Below, one piece after another: positions 44,653 through 52,267 of a stretch of DNA of 64,000 nt (position 1 is the first letter of the stretch; each line of letters begins with the position of its first letter). The DNA is from Pelagibacterium luteolum. Its GTDB lineage: Bacteria; Pseudomonadota; Alphaproteobacteria; Rhizobiales; Devosiaceae. A program made the translations under genes and the position numbers. The stretch covers positions 191,001-255,000 of the forward strand of contig NZ_FNCS01000001.1 of NCBI RefSeq assembly GCF_900100665.1, read 5' to 3'. The notes under the pieces were generated by a model. That model saw only the letters and a program-made list of their open reading frames with translations, was not told where the DNA came from and ran no database searches.

Positions 44653-44666
44653 AGTAATGCATCACG
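44653..44666. promoter_or_regulatory. GntR-type operator, site 4 (imperfect)
   Basis: AGTAATGCATCACG keeps the central AATGCAT of the palindrome and matches 10 of 14 positions. It lies in the 98-nt gap between the two divergent GntR genes, where an autoregulatory site would be expected. Confidence 0.5.
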
Positions 44667-44693
44667 ACACAAAGATTCACACCCGGCAGCCTG

Positions 44694-45389
44694 ATGTCCA
44701 CCATTACTTCAAAAAGCCGCATCGTCCTCGACCGCACCCGCCAGGTCGCGCCTCAGGTCGTCGAATATTTGCGCGAGCGCATTTTGGCGTTGGAACTGGC
44801 CCCCGGCTCGACGATTTCGCGCACCGCCCTGCAGCAACAGTTCGGCCTCAGCCAGACCCCGGTCCGCGATGCGCTCTTAAAGCTTGAGGAAGAGGGTCTT
44901 GTCACCGTCTATCCTCAATACGCGACGCTCGTCTCGCGCATCAATATCGGCATCGCCCGCCAGGCCCATTTCATGCGCCGCGCCATTGAATCCGACGCCG
45001 TGCGCGTTCTGGCCGAAACAGCCAACAAGACCGCCGTCGCCGATATGCGTGCCGCCAATGCCGAAGTCGGCCATCGCGCCAGCCAGAAGGATCACGCGGC
45101 CTTCCTCATCGCCGACCGTCAGTTCCATCACACGATCTTCCGCCACGCCGATATCTTGGACCTCTGGCCCATCCTGCGCCGCCACAGCGGCCATCTCGAC
45201 CGCCTGCGCATGCTCAACCTGCCCAATATCGGCATGGAGCGCGTTGTCGCCCTGCACGAAAAGATCATTGACGGCATAGCCGCCGAAGACCCCATCGCCG
45301 CCATCGAAGCGATGCGCGAACACCTCTCCAAAACCCTCTCGATGCTCGATTGGGTCGGCCAGCAATATCCCGACTATCTCGAAATCTGA
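44694..45389 (+). CDS. GntR-family regulator, FCD type (2)
   Basis: Regulator of 231 residues with an N-terminal winged helix-turn-helix at about 14-75 (VVEYLRERILALELAPGSTISRTALQQQFGLSQTPVRDALLKL). The FCD domain has likely metal ligands in DRQFHHTIF, SGHLDRL and MREHLSK. It is a different subgroup from GntR (1): the SQTPVRDAL recognition helix is of the VanR/FCD type. It may control an additional target or sense a different intermediate. Confidence 0.9.
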   Translation: MSTITSKSRIVLDRTRQVAPQVVEYLRERILALELAPGSTISRTALQQQFGLSQTPVRDALLKLEEEGLVTVYPQYATLVSRINIGIARQAHFMRRAIESDAVRVLAETANKTAVADMRAANAEVGHRASQKDHAAFLIADRQFHHTIFRHADILDLWPILRRHSGHLDRLRMLNLPNIGMERVVALHEKIIDGIAAEDPIAAIEAMREHLSKTLSMLDWVGQQYPDYLEI

Positions 45390-45440
45390 CGCTTAAAGCC
45401 CCGCCAGCCAACGCTCGATATCTTACGCCAGACACATAAA

Positions 45441-45467
45441 GGCCGGCCGCTTGGAAAGCGACCGGCC
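45441..45467. terminator. Hairpin between convergent genes
   Basis: GGCCGG (45441-45446) pairs with CCGGCC (45462-45467), continuing inside as GCTT/AAGC. It sits between the GntR gene (plus) and the Asp-rich gene (minus), a position suited to a bidirectional terminator, but no T-run follows. Confidence 0.45.
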
Positions 45468-45510
45468 CGACGGTGGCATGTGACGGGCTGCTCAGCGCCG
45501 CTCACGGCAG

Positions 45511-46059
45511 TCAGTCGTCGTCGCCGTCCTTGTCTTCGTCATGGCGGTCGTCGTCGCGGTCGTCATCATCCCGGTCATCGTCGTCGCCATGATCATCGCG
45601 ATCGTCATCGTCATGGTGATCGTCGCCATTGTCGTGACGGTCGTCATCATCATCGTCATCGCCATAATGACCGCCATGATCGTCGTCACGATCATCATCA
45701 TCATCATCGTAGCGGTCGTCGTCGTCATCATCGTCGTCATCGTGATCATCGTCGTCATCATCGTCATGATCGTCGCCGAGCAGCCATTCGTCGTATTCCT
45801 TGCGGTAATCATGGTCGTCCAGACGATCGTCGGGATGGAGGATGTGGTCGTCGCTATCGCAACGGACACTGCCCGAAACGGTCTCGCCCCAGGGCAGGGT
45901 GATCGAGGTCGTCGTCGTCGTATTGGGCGTCTGCCCAGCGCAATATTCCGCCTCCTGGGCGTCCGACATCAGATCGTCGATCGAGCGGGACTGGGCGAAA
46001 GCGGGCGAAGCCGCCATCAAGGTGAGCGCGCTCAGCGCAATTCCCAAATGCAGTTTCAT
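45511..46059 (-). CDS. Secreted, extremely Asp/His-rich protein
   Basis: A 182-residue protein not recognised as any named family. It has a Sec signal peptide (cleavage after SPAFA, about 22) and a short folded-looking part with C40 and C67, possibly a disulfide. From about residue 96 to the end it is almost only Asp, with His, Arg, Gly and Tyr interspersed in runs such as DDDDDDDHDDD. Such a tail would bind divalent cations in the periplasm or outside. AAGGAG precedes the ATG at 46059. It is divergent from a second Asp-rich protein and a PhoP/PhoQ-like pair. Confidence 0.78.
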   Translation of the reverse strand: MKLHLGIALSALTLMAASPAFAQSRSIDDLMSDAQEAEYCAGQTPNTTTTTSITLPWGETVSGSVRCDSDDHILHPDDRLDDHDYRKEYDEWLLGDDHDDDDDDDHDDDDDDDDDRYDDDDDDRDDDHGGHYGDDDDDDDRHDNGDDHHDDDDRDDHGDDDDRDDDDRDDDRHDEDKDGDDD

Positions 46060-46185
46060 TGTTTTCAACTCCTTGGTTTGCCGTCTGGTGACGAAACAAG
46101 CCGGAGTGTAGGCTGGCGCGGCTGACCGATCGCGCCGCCACGCTGTCAGCGATTTGTCAGTTTCGGACCTGTATTTGAGATCGTG

Positions 46186-46659
46186 ATGTCGATCACCCGC
46201 CGAACCCTTCTTGTCGCTGCCACAGCCCTCCTCGCCGCGTGGGCCGTGCCCGCGCATGCCGATGACGACGATTACGACGATGACCGCGACGATGATCGGG
46301 ACGACGATGAGGACGACGACCGGGAAGACGACCGCGACGACGAGGACGACGATGATGACCTCGACCATGATGTCCCTGACGATGAGGACGACGACGACCC
46401 CGCAACGCCCACGCAACGCCCCACCGATGACCATGAGGACATCCCAACCGGCCAGATCCGCCAGACCGTAAATTCCGACGGGTTGCTCACTCTCGAGCAA
46501 ATGCTGACCATCTTCCAGGGCTACGGCACCCTGACCGTGGTCGATGTCGTCCTGCGCCGCACCCCGGCCCGCACCTATTACCGCTTCAAATATATCGACG
46601 GCACGGGCACGGTCCGCACCGCCGATTTCGATGCCGTAACGGGCCAGCCCGTGAGGTAG
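46186..46659 (+). CDS. Secreted Asp-rich protein with C-terminal PepSY-like domain
   Basis: A 157-residue protein with a signal peptide that has an RR near its start (MSITRRTLLV; cleavage after PAHA, about 25). An acidic run of about 46 residues follows (26-71, mostly Asp, Glu and Arg). The C-terminal region of about 65 residues (QMLTIFQGYGTLTVVDVVLRR..YYRFKYIDGTGTVRTADFDAVTGQ) looks like a PepSY domain. Small PepSY proteins are often encoded with a two-component pair and modulate its sensor. Here the response-regulator gene starts 2 nt downstream. The ATG at 46186 is preferred to a GTG one codon earlier. Confidence 0.8.
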   Translation: MSITRRTLLVAATALLAAWAVPAHADDDDYDDDRDDDRDDDEDDDREDDRDDEDDDDDLDHDVPDDEDDDDPATPTQRPTDDHEDIPTGQIRQTVNSDGLLTLEQMLTIFQGYGTLTVVDVVLRRTPARTYYRFKYIDGTGTVRTADFDAVTGQPVR

Positions 46660-46661
46660 CG

Positions 46662-47324
46662 ATGCGCGTCTTGGTTGTTGAGGACGACCCCACCATCGCC
46701 GATGGCCTGCGCACGGCGCTCGAATTGTCGGGCTTCGTCGTCGAGCATAGCGACGATGGCGAGATCGGGCACTATCGCGGCGAAACCGAAGCCTTTGACG
46801 CCATCGTCCTCGATCTGTCCTTGCCGACAATGGACGGCCTCGTCGTGCTCAAGCGCTGGCGCAAGGCGAAAATCTTGACCCCCGTGCTCGTCCTGACGGC
46901 CCGCGGCGCATGGGAAGAACGCGTTGAGGGCATAGACGCCGGCGCCGATGATTATCTTGCCAAGCCATTCCGCATCGAAGAGGTTGTGGCGCGCATCCGC
47001 GCGCTTGTCCGCCGCGCTTCGGGCAACCCCACCCCTGTCATCGAAGTGGGCGCCCTCACCCTCGACACCCGCCAGATGCGCGTCTCGGTCGATGGGGCCC
47101 TCATTCCGCTGACGCCCCAGGAATACCGGCTCGTCGCCTATCTCGCCCACCACAAGGGCCGCGTCGTTGATCAGATCGAGTTGACCGAACACCTCTATCT
47201 CCAGGACTTCGAACGCGACTCCAACGCCATCGAAGTGCTTGTCGGCCGCGCCCGCCGCAAGCTTGGCGCCGGCATCATCGAAACCCGTCGCGGCTTCGGC
47301 TATGTCATCGGCGAGGCGCCGTGA
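46662..47324 (+). CDS. OmpR-family response regulator (PhoP-like)
   Basis: Transcription regulator of 220 residues. The receiver domain has D8/D9, phospho-acceptor D51 and K101, followed by a winged-helix DNA-binding domain (about 128-217: PLTPQEYRLVAYLAHHKGRVV...VGRARRKLGAGIIETRRGFGYVI). It is co-transcribed with the PepSY protein upstream and the sensor downstream, whose start overlaps its stop. Confidence 0.94.
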   Translation: MRVLVVEDDPTIADGLRTALELSGFVVEHSDDGEIGHYRGETEAFDAIVLDLSLPTMDGLVVLKRWRKAKILTPVLVLTARGAWEERVEGIDAGADDYLAKPFRIEEVVARIRALVRRASGNPTPVIEVGALTLDTRQMRVSVDGALIPLTPQEYRLVAYLAHHKGRVVDQIELTEHLYLQDFERDSNAIEVLVGRARRKLGAGIIETRRGFGYVIGEAP

Positions 47325-48697
47325 CGATGACGAGCTCGATCCGCCTTCGCCTCACCCTTGCCACCATAATCACGCTCTCGATCGCCATGGCGGTGTTCGG
47401 CGTTCTGCTGATCGAGATTTTCACGGCCCATCTCGAGCGCCAGGCCCGCGCCAATCTCGACAATGAATTGACCCGCCTCATCGCCCTCGTCGAGCCCGAC
47501 GCGCCCCAGCCTCTCTTGACCCAGGACATGCCCGATCCGCGCTACGCAATCCCGCTCAGCGGGCTTTACTGGCAGGTCAGCGACCCCGAAACCGGCCAGA
47601 TCGCCGCGTCGCGCTCGCTTTTCGATCAGGCCCTCGACATCCCCGCTGCGCTCCAGCCGGGCGCGCCACCGATAGCGCTCAAGCTCGAAGACGCGGGCGG
47701 AACGATCCTCCTCGCCACCACCCGCCGGCTGGGCTTCGAGCGCGCCGATGGCTCGACCCGCACACTCGATCTGGTTGTCGCCGAGCGCCGCGACAGGCTC
47801 GAACTGGCCATTGCCGCCTTCCGCTTCGACCTGTTCCGGGTGCTCGCGATTCTCGTTGTCATGCTCGCCGTGGCCGGCTGGATTCAGGTCAGCGTTGGCC
47901 TGCGCCCCTTTTCCGGCCTGCGTCAGCGCTTGGCCGGCGTGCGCGAGGGCCGTGAGCGCCGTCTGGTCGGGCGTTTCCCCCGGGAAGTCAAACCGCTCGT
48001 CGATGAGGTCAACGAGCTTCTCGATGCTCAGGGCCACGCCATCACCTATGCAAGGGCCCGCGCTTCCGATCTCGCCCACGGCCTTCAGACCCCGCTGACC
48101 GTTCTGGGCGTCGAAGCGCGAAAGCTGCGCCAGGCCGGCCTAGACGAACCCGCGCTCCGCATCGAAAAGCTGGTCGAGACGATGGCGATCACCGTCCATC
48201 ACCAGCTTGGCCTTGCGCGCCTGCGCCACCGCGCCCGTGCCGAACATTGCGCAACGCCCCTGGCGGCGACCATCGAAAAGGTCATCGCCACCCTGCGCCT
48301 GACACCGGACGGCGAATCGCTGCATTGGACGCGCACGCTGGACACGGCGCTCACCGTCGATCTCGACCCCGCCGATCTCACCGAAATGTGCGGCATCGTT
48401 CTTGAAAACGCCAGCCAATGGGCAAAATCCGAGATCCGCATCGAGGCGCTGCACAAGGGCGACTATATCCATCTGATCGTCGAGGATGACGGCCCGGGCT
48501 TTGCCCCCGACACCGCCCATCGGCCGCGCCCCAATGGCGGAACCGGCTACGGTCTTGGCCTGCGCATCGTCTCCGAAATCGCCGAAATCAACGGCGCCAG
48601 TATCACGCGTGGCGCGTCTCAGTCTGGTGGTGCTCGCGTCGAAATCGCCCTCCGCGCCGCCTATCCCGGCACCGCGAGCCCACCGCCGCCCAGGTGA
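47321..48697 (+). CDS. Sensor histidine kinase (PhoQ-like)
   Basis: Membrane sensor of 458 residues: helix 1 at about 10-32, a periplasmic sensor of about 135 residues, helix 2 at about 172-193, HAMP-like linker, dimerisation domain with H253 in SDLAHGLQTPLTV, and an ATPase domain with VLENASQWAK, VEDDGPGFA and GTGYGLGLRI. The DLAHGLQTPL H-box resembles PhoQ kinases, which sense divalent cations and acidic peptides. That fits the Asp-rich neighbours, although the sensor domain itself is not acidic as in PhoQ. The GTG at 47321 overlaps the preceding stop; an ATG two codons later is also possible. Confidence 0.92.
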   Translation: MTMTSSIRLRLTLATIITLSIAMAVFGVLLIEIFTAHLERQARANLDNELTRLIALVEPDAPQPLLTQDMPDPRYAIPLSGLYWQVSDPETGQIAASRSLFDQALDIPAALQPGAPPIALKLEDAGGTILLATTRRLGFERADGSTRTLDLVVAERRDRLELAIAAFRFDLFRVLAILVVMLAVAGWIQVSVGLRPFSGLRQRLAGVREGRERRLVGRFPREVKPLVDEVNELLDAQGHAITYARARASDLAHGLQTPLTVLGVEARKLRQAGLDEPALRIEKLVETMAITVHHQLGLARLRHRARAEHCATPLAATIEKVIATLRLTPDGESLHWTRTLDTALTVDLDPADLTEMCGIVLENASQWAKSEIRIEALHKGDYIHLIVEDDGPGFAPDTAHRPRPNGGTGYGLGLRIVSEIAEINGASITRGASQSGGARVEIALRAAYPGTASPPPPR

Positions 48698-48781
48698 TTG
48701 TCACCCCGGCCCGCTTGCGCCATGATTGGGGCGGGCCAGTTTGGGAGGATCACTGGGCTGTCTGATCTAACGCAACGATCG

Positions 48782-50572
48782 ATGCGGCGCGTCATCGTCG
48801 CCCTTGCGGCGATCGGCTTGGTGTGCGCGCTGGCCGCCCTCGCCTATGCGCTCGCCCATCGCGCCGGCATGGACCGCCTGTCGGGCCAGTTGCGCGATCG
48901 CCTCACCGTCACCCTACGGTCGGTCGAAAGCGAAATCGAGCGCTTCGGCTATCTTCCCGAAGTCATGGGCGAGGACGAACGCATCCTCGATCTGCTCGAA
49001 ACGCCCGCACCCGACGCCGTCGCCCTCGCCAACACCTATCTCCAGACCATCGCCGCACACTCCATCGCCGACGCCGCCTATATCATCGACACCGACGGCC
49101 TCACGCTGGCCGCCTCCAACTGGGATTTACCCACCTCGTTCGTCGGCCACAATTACAGCTTCCGCCCCTATTTCGCCGATGCGCTCGCCAATGGCGAAGG
49201 CTCGTACTACGCAGTGGGCGTAACCACCGGCATCCCGGGCTATTTCCTCTCGGCCCGCATTTCGAACCCCGCCGGCCCGATGGGCGTTGCCGTCGTCAAG
49301 GTCGACATGGCCCCTCTAGAACGCGCCTGGGTGCAGGCGGGGGAAATCACCGGCCTTGCCGACGAAGCCGGCGTTGTGTTCCTCACTGGCGTGGGCACCT
49401 GGAAATATCGCCCGCTCTATGCCCTTAACAGCGAAAACCGCGACCTCATCGCGCGCGAACGCCGCTATGACGGCATCGATGTCGCCGGCAGCGCGCCCCT
49501 CATCGGCACCCCGATCCCGGAGGGCCAGCCCGTCATCGTCGAAACCGACCGTGACGCCCTGATGATGAGCGTCGCACGTATCGAGCCGCAGGGCTGGCAG
49601 GTTTTTACCGCCCTCCCCACCGCCCCCATCGCCGAAGAGGCGCGGCTTTTTGCCGGCGTCGCCGCCCTTCTCTCGCTGGTCCTGATCCTCATCGGCCTTT
49701 ATGCCTATCAGCGCCGCCAGTTGACCCGCCTCAAGCTCGACCAGAACGCCGTCCTCGAACGCCGCGTCGCCGAACGCACCGAAGCCCTCGGCCTTGAAAT
49801 CGACGAGCGCCTGCGCGCCGAAGCCGAACTGCGCGACACCCAGGACAGCCTCATCCACGCCGCCAAGCTCGCCGCCCTCGGCCGCATGTCCGCCGCCATC
49901 GTTCACGAAGTCAGCCAGCCCCTCTCGGCCCTTGATACGACGCTGGCCGCCGCTGGCCTCCACGCCCAGAACCAGCGTCCCGAAAAACTCGATGCCTCGA
50001 TCCGCTCGAGCCGCGATCTGTTGAAACGCATGCAGCGCACCGTCCGCCATCTCAAGACCTTTTCCTCGCGCACCCAGGCCATGCCCGTCGAGCCCATATC
50101 GCTCGCCAGCTCGGTCGACGCCGCCATCGAGATCGTCCTGCCCCGGGCCCGTGAAGTCGGCGTCACCATCCGCTTCGATCCCGCCCCCGACGCCCCGATG
50201 ATCGCCGTCAACGCCGTGCGCATCGAACAGGTCTTCATCAATCTGCTCTTGAACGCCGTCGATGCCACCGCCGCCCTCGGCAACACCGCAATCGCGGTCT
50301 CCATCTCCCAAAACGAGGATCGCGCCGTTATGGCCATCCATGATTCCGGCCCCGGCATTCCCGACGAGATCGCCGAAAAGATCACCGAACCCTTCTTCAC
50401 GACGAAAACCACCGGCGAGGGCCTTGGTCTCGGCCTCTCGATTTCCCGCGCCATACTCGAAGATTATGACGGCACCCTCGCCTTCGCCCCGGCCAGGGGT
50501 GGCGGCACGCTGACGACAGTCTCGCTCCCCCTCATGGGTGCCCGCGCCGAACATCTGGAGCCCGCGCAATGA
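48782..50572 (+). CDS. DctB-like sensor histidine kinase
   Basis: Sensor of 596 residues from the ATG at 48782: helix 1 at about 3-25, a large periplasmic PDC/Cache domain (NYSFRPYFADAL at 124-135 is the DctB-type signature), helix 2 at about 290-309, coiled linker, H375 in AAIVHEVSQPLSALD, and ATPase motifs NLLLNAVDAT, DSGPGIP and GEGLGLGLSIS. DctB proteins sense carboxylates. The start is uncertain: an ATG at 48722 and a TTG at 48698 are in frame, and none has a clear ribosome-binding site. The response regulator overlaps the end by 4 bp. Confidence 0.9.
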   Translation: MRRVIVALAAIGLVCALAALAYALAHRAGMDRLSGQLRDRLTVTLRSVESEIERFGYLPEVMGEDERILDLLETPAPDAVALANTYLQTIAAHSIADAAYIIDTDGLTLAASNWDLPTSFVGHNYSFRPYFADALANGEGSYYAVGVTTGIPGYFLSARISNPAGPMGVAVVKVDMAPLERAWVQAGEITGLADEAGVVFLTGVGTWKYRPLYALNSENRDLIARERRYDGIDVAGSAPLIGTPIPEGQPVIVETDRDALMMSVARIEPQGWQVFTALPTAPIAEEARLFAGVAALLSLVLILIGLYAYQRRQLTRLKLDQNAVLERRVAERTEALGLEIDERLRAEAELRDTQDSLIHAAKLAALGRMSAAIVHEVSQPLSALDTTLAAAGLHAQNQRPEKLDASIRSSRDLLKRMQRTVRHLKTFSSRTQAMPVEPISLASSVDAAIEIVLPRAREVGVTIRFDPAPDAPMIAVNAVRIEQVFINLLLNAVDATAALGNTAIAVSISQNEDRAVMAIHDSGPGIPDEIAEKITEPFFTTKTTGEGLGLGLSISRAILEDYDGTLAFAPARGGGTLTTVSLPLMGARAEHLEPAQ

Positions 50573-51879
50573 GCCGCGGCCGCATCGCCTTTATCGATGA
50601 CGAGCCCGATCTCTGCGCCGCCGCCGCGGACTGGCTCGAAGCGTCCGGATTTACCGTCACCACCCACACCGACCCCCGGCGCGCCCTCGCTGACATCGAC
50701 ACCGCCACCTGCGACTGCGTGGTCAGCGACATCCGCATGCCCGGCCTTTCCGGCCTCGACCTCCTGGAACGCCTCCACCGCACCGACCCGGACCTTCCCG
50801 TCATCTTGCTCACCGGCCATGGCGACGTCCCGGTCGCCGTCAAAGCCATGCGCGCCGGCGCCTACCATTTTCTTGAAAAGCCCTACGACGCCGAACAGCT
50901 CGTCTCCATCCTCGACAACGCCGTCGAAAAGCGCCGCCTTGTCGGTGAAATCTCCCGCCTCAAGCGCCAGCCCGACGATCTCGAAGCCCGCCTGATCGGC
51001 GTCTCCCCAGCCATCGTCGAACTGCGTCGCTCCATCCTCCACCTCGCCGATATCGACGTCGACATGCTCATCACCGGCGAGACCGGCACTGGAAAGGAAG
51101 TCGCAGCCCGCGCTCTCCACGATTTCGGCCGCCGCCGCGCAGGCCCGTTCGTCGCCATCAACTGCGCCGCCATCCCCGAAACCATTTTCGAAAGCGAACT
51201 GTTCGGCCACGACAAGGGCGCCTATACCGGCGCCGTCGGCGCCCGCGAGGGCAAGCTAGTCTTTGCCAATGGCGGCACCGTCTTTTTCGACGAAATCGAA
51301 TCCATGCCCCTGGCACTCCAGGCCAAGGTCCTGCGCGTCATCCAGGAGCGCGTCGTCGAACCCCTCGGCTCCAACCGCCAGATCGAAATCGACGTCCGCT
51401 TCATCGGCGCCACAAAATCCGATCTGCGCTTTGAAAGCGAAGCCGGTCGCTTCCGCCCCGATCTCTATTTCCGCCTCTCGACCATCGATCTCGCGCTGCC
51501 CCCGCTCCGCGCCCGCCGCGAGGATATCGGGCTTTTGCACACGGTCTTTGCCCGCCGCGCCGCCGAACGCTTCGGCCTCCCGATGCGCGACCCCTCGCCC
51601 GCAATGCTCGCCGATCTGGGCTCGAAATCCTGGCCCGGCAATGTCCGCGAACTCAAAGGCCACGCCGAACGCTCGATCATCGGCATCGCTCCACTGCCCA
51701 CCGACAGTCCTGCCGTCGAGTCCCTCCCCGACCAACTCGCCCGCTTCGAAGCCGGCATCATCGCCAGCGCGCTCGAAACCGCCAACGGCTCCAGCGCCCG
51801 CGCCGCCGAACTCCTCGGCATCCCGCGCCGCACCCTCAACGAAAAAATCACCCGCCTCCGCCTCCGCGCCACCGCGTGA
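50569..51879 (+). CDS. DctD-like sigma-54-dependent response regulator
   Basis: Activator of 436 residues: receiver with D54 and K104, an AAA+ domain with Walker A GETGTGKE at 170-177, the sigma-54 contact loop GAYTGA at 217-222 (Tyr for the common Phe), Walker B VFFDEIES at 238-245, R-finger region, and a Fis-type C-terminal helix-turn-helix (ARAAELLGIPRRTLNEKITRL). It should drive sigma-54 RNA polymerase. A consensus -24/-12 promoter lies about 310 bases downstream, in front of the TAXI operon. Confidence 0.94.
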   Translation: MSRGRIAFIDDEPDLCAAAADWLEASGFTVTTHTDPRRALADIDTATCDCVVSDIRMPGLSGLDLLERLHRTDPDLPVILLTGHGDVPVAVKAMRAGAYHFLEKPYDAEQLVSILDNAVEKRRLVGEISRLKRQPDDLEARLIGVSPAIVELRRSILHLADIDVDMLITGETGTGKEVAARALHDFGRRRAGPFVAINCAAIPETIFESELFGHDKGAYTGAVGAREGKLVFANGGTVFFDEIESMPLALQAKVLRVIQERVVEPLGSNRQIEIDVRFIGATKSDLRFESEAGRFRPDLYFRLSTIDLALPPLRARREDIGLLHTVFARRAAERFGLPMRDPSPAMLADLGSKSWPGNVRELKGHAERSIIGIAPLPTDSPAVESLPDQLARFEAGIIASALETANGSSARAAELLGIPRRTLNEKITRLRLRATA

Positions 51880-51915
51880 GCCGGCCCCACCGAAAACCCT
51901 CATTCCCCTCCCACC

Positions 51916-51948
51916 CGTCACCCTCGGGCTCGACCCGAGGGCCCACGC
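51916..51948. repeat. Hairpin repeat, family R2, copy a
   Basis: CGTCACCCTCGGGCTCGACC... with arms CCCTCGGG/CCCGAGGG. The 33-base sequence is identical to 55965-55997. Both copies are in gaps flanking the TAXI-TRAP operon. Confidence 0.75.
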
Positions 51949-52006
51949 TGCAGCCGCCAAACCAACAGCATTCCTCTCCCATCCCCACCGTTCCCTGCCC
52001 TCCACC

Positions 52007-52036
52007 CGTCATCCCGGGCGAAGACCCGGGACCCAG
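52007..52036. repeat. Hairpin repeat, family R1, copy b
   Basis: CGTCATCCCGGGCGAAGACC... with arms TCCCGGG/CCCGGGA, ending in CCCAG. Closely similar to 55894-55921 and, less so, to 16153-16184. Confidence 0.7.
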
Positions 52037-52189
52037 TATGCTCCCAAGCAGTGGGGCCGAACGCGCCTCCGCGCACCCTGACCTCCCCAGACTGACGCCC
52101 CCGGCAATTTCCCGCCAACCCCACCTCCCCGCTGGCAAAATCTTGCCCCGCACCCCCACGCCAGTCCCCATTTCCCCGCCCTCCCCATC

Positions 52190-52205
52190 TGGCACACCGC
52201 TTGCA
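52190..52205 (+). promoter_or_regulatory. Sigma-54 (-24/-12) promoter of the TAXI-TRAP operon
   Basis: TGGCACACCGCTTGCA agrees fully with the TGGCAC-N5-TTGCA consensus. Transcription should begin about 12 bases downstream, leaving a leader of about 50 bases before the binding-protein ATG. The adjacent upstream gene encodes a sigma-54 activator of the DctD type, which makes the assignment strong. Confidence 0.88.
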
Positions 52206-52267
52206 ACCTCCCCTCCAGCGCCACCGTGAGGAGACGGCGGCGTCACAAACCCTTTGGGAGGAAATCC

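Larger units (their letters stand above)
51880..52267. other. 388-bp regulatory gap with two repeats and a sigma-54 promoter
   Basis: No gene is supported here. The stretch is C-rich on the plus strand. It contains hairpin repeats R2a (51916-51948) and R1b (52007-52036), the sigma-54 promoter at 52190-52205, and the ribosome-binding site GGGAGGAAATCC of the TAXI binding protein. Enhancer sites for the DctD-like activator would be expected here, but I could not identify a convincing palindrome apart from the repeats. Confidence 0.6.

Noticed and set aside
45511-45780. Triplet-like repetitive DNA considered as a microsatellite or CRISPR-like array
   Set aside because: The repetition is explained by runs of Asp codons in one coding frame; unit lengths are irregular and there are no unique spacers.
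45480-45902. His/Arg-rich plus-strand open frame that could be read as a metal-binding protein
   Set aside because: Another frame of the same low-complexity Asp-codon tract; no start signals and no export signal.
45541-46125. Open frame on the plus strand encoding a long Val/Ile-rich, apparently membrane-spanning protein
   Set aside because: It is the antisense reading of the Asp codons of the Asp-rich gene (GAC/GAT become GTC/ATC). No ribosome-binding site, and the opposite strand has a signal peptide and a good start.
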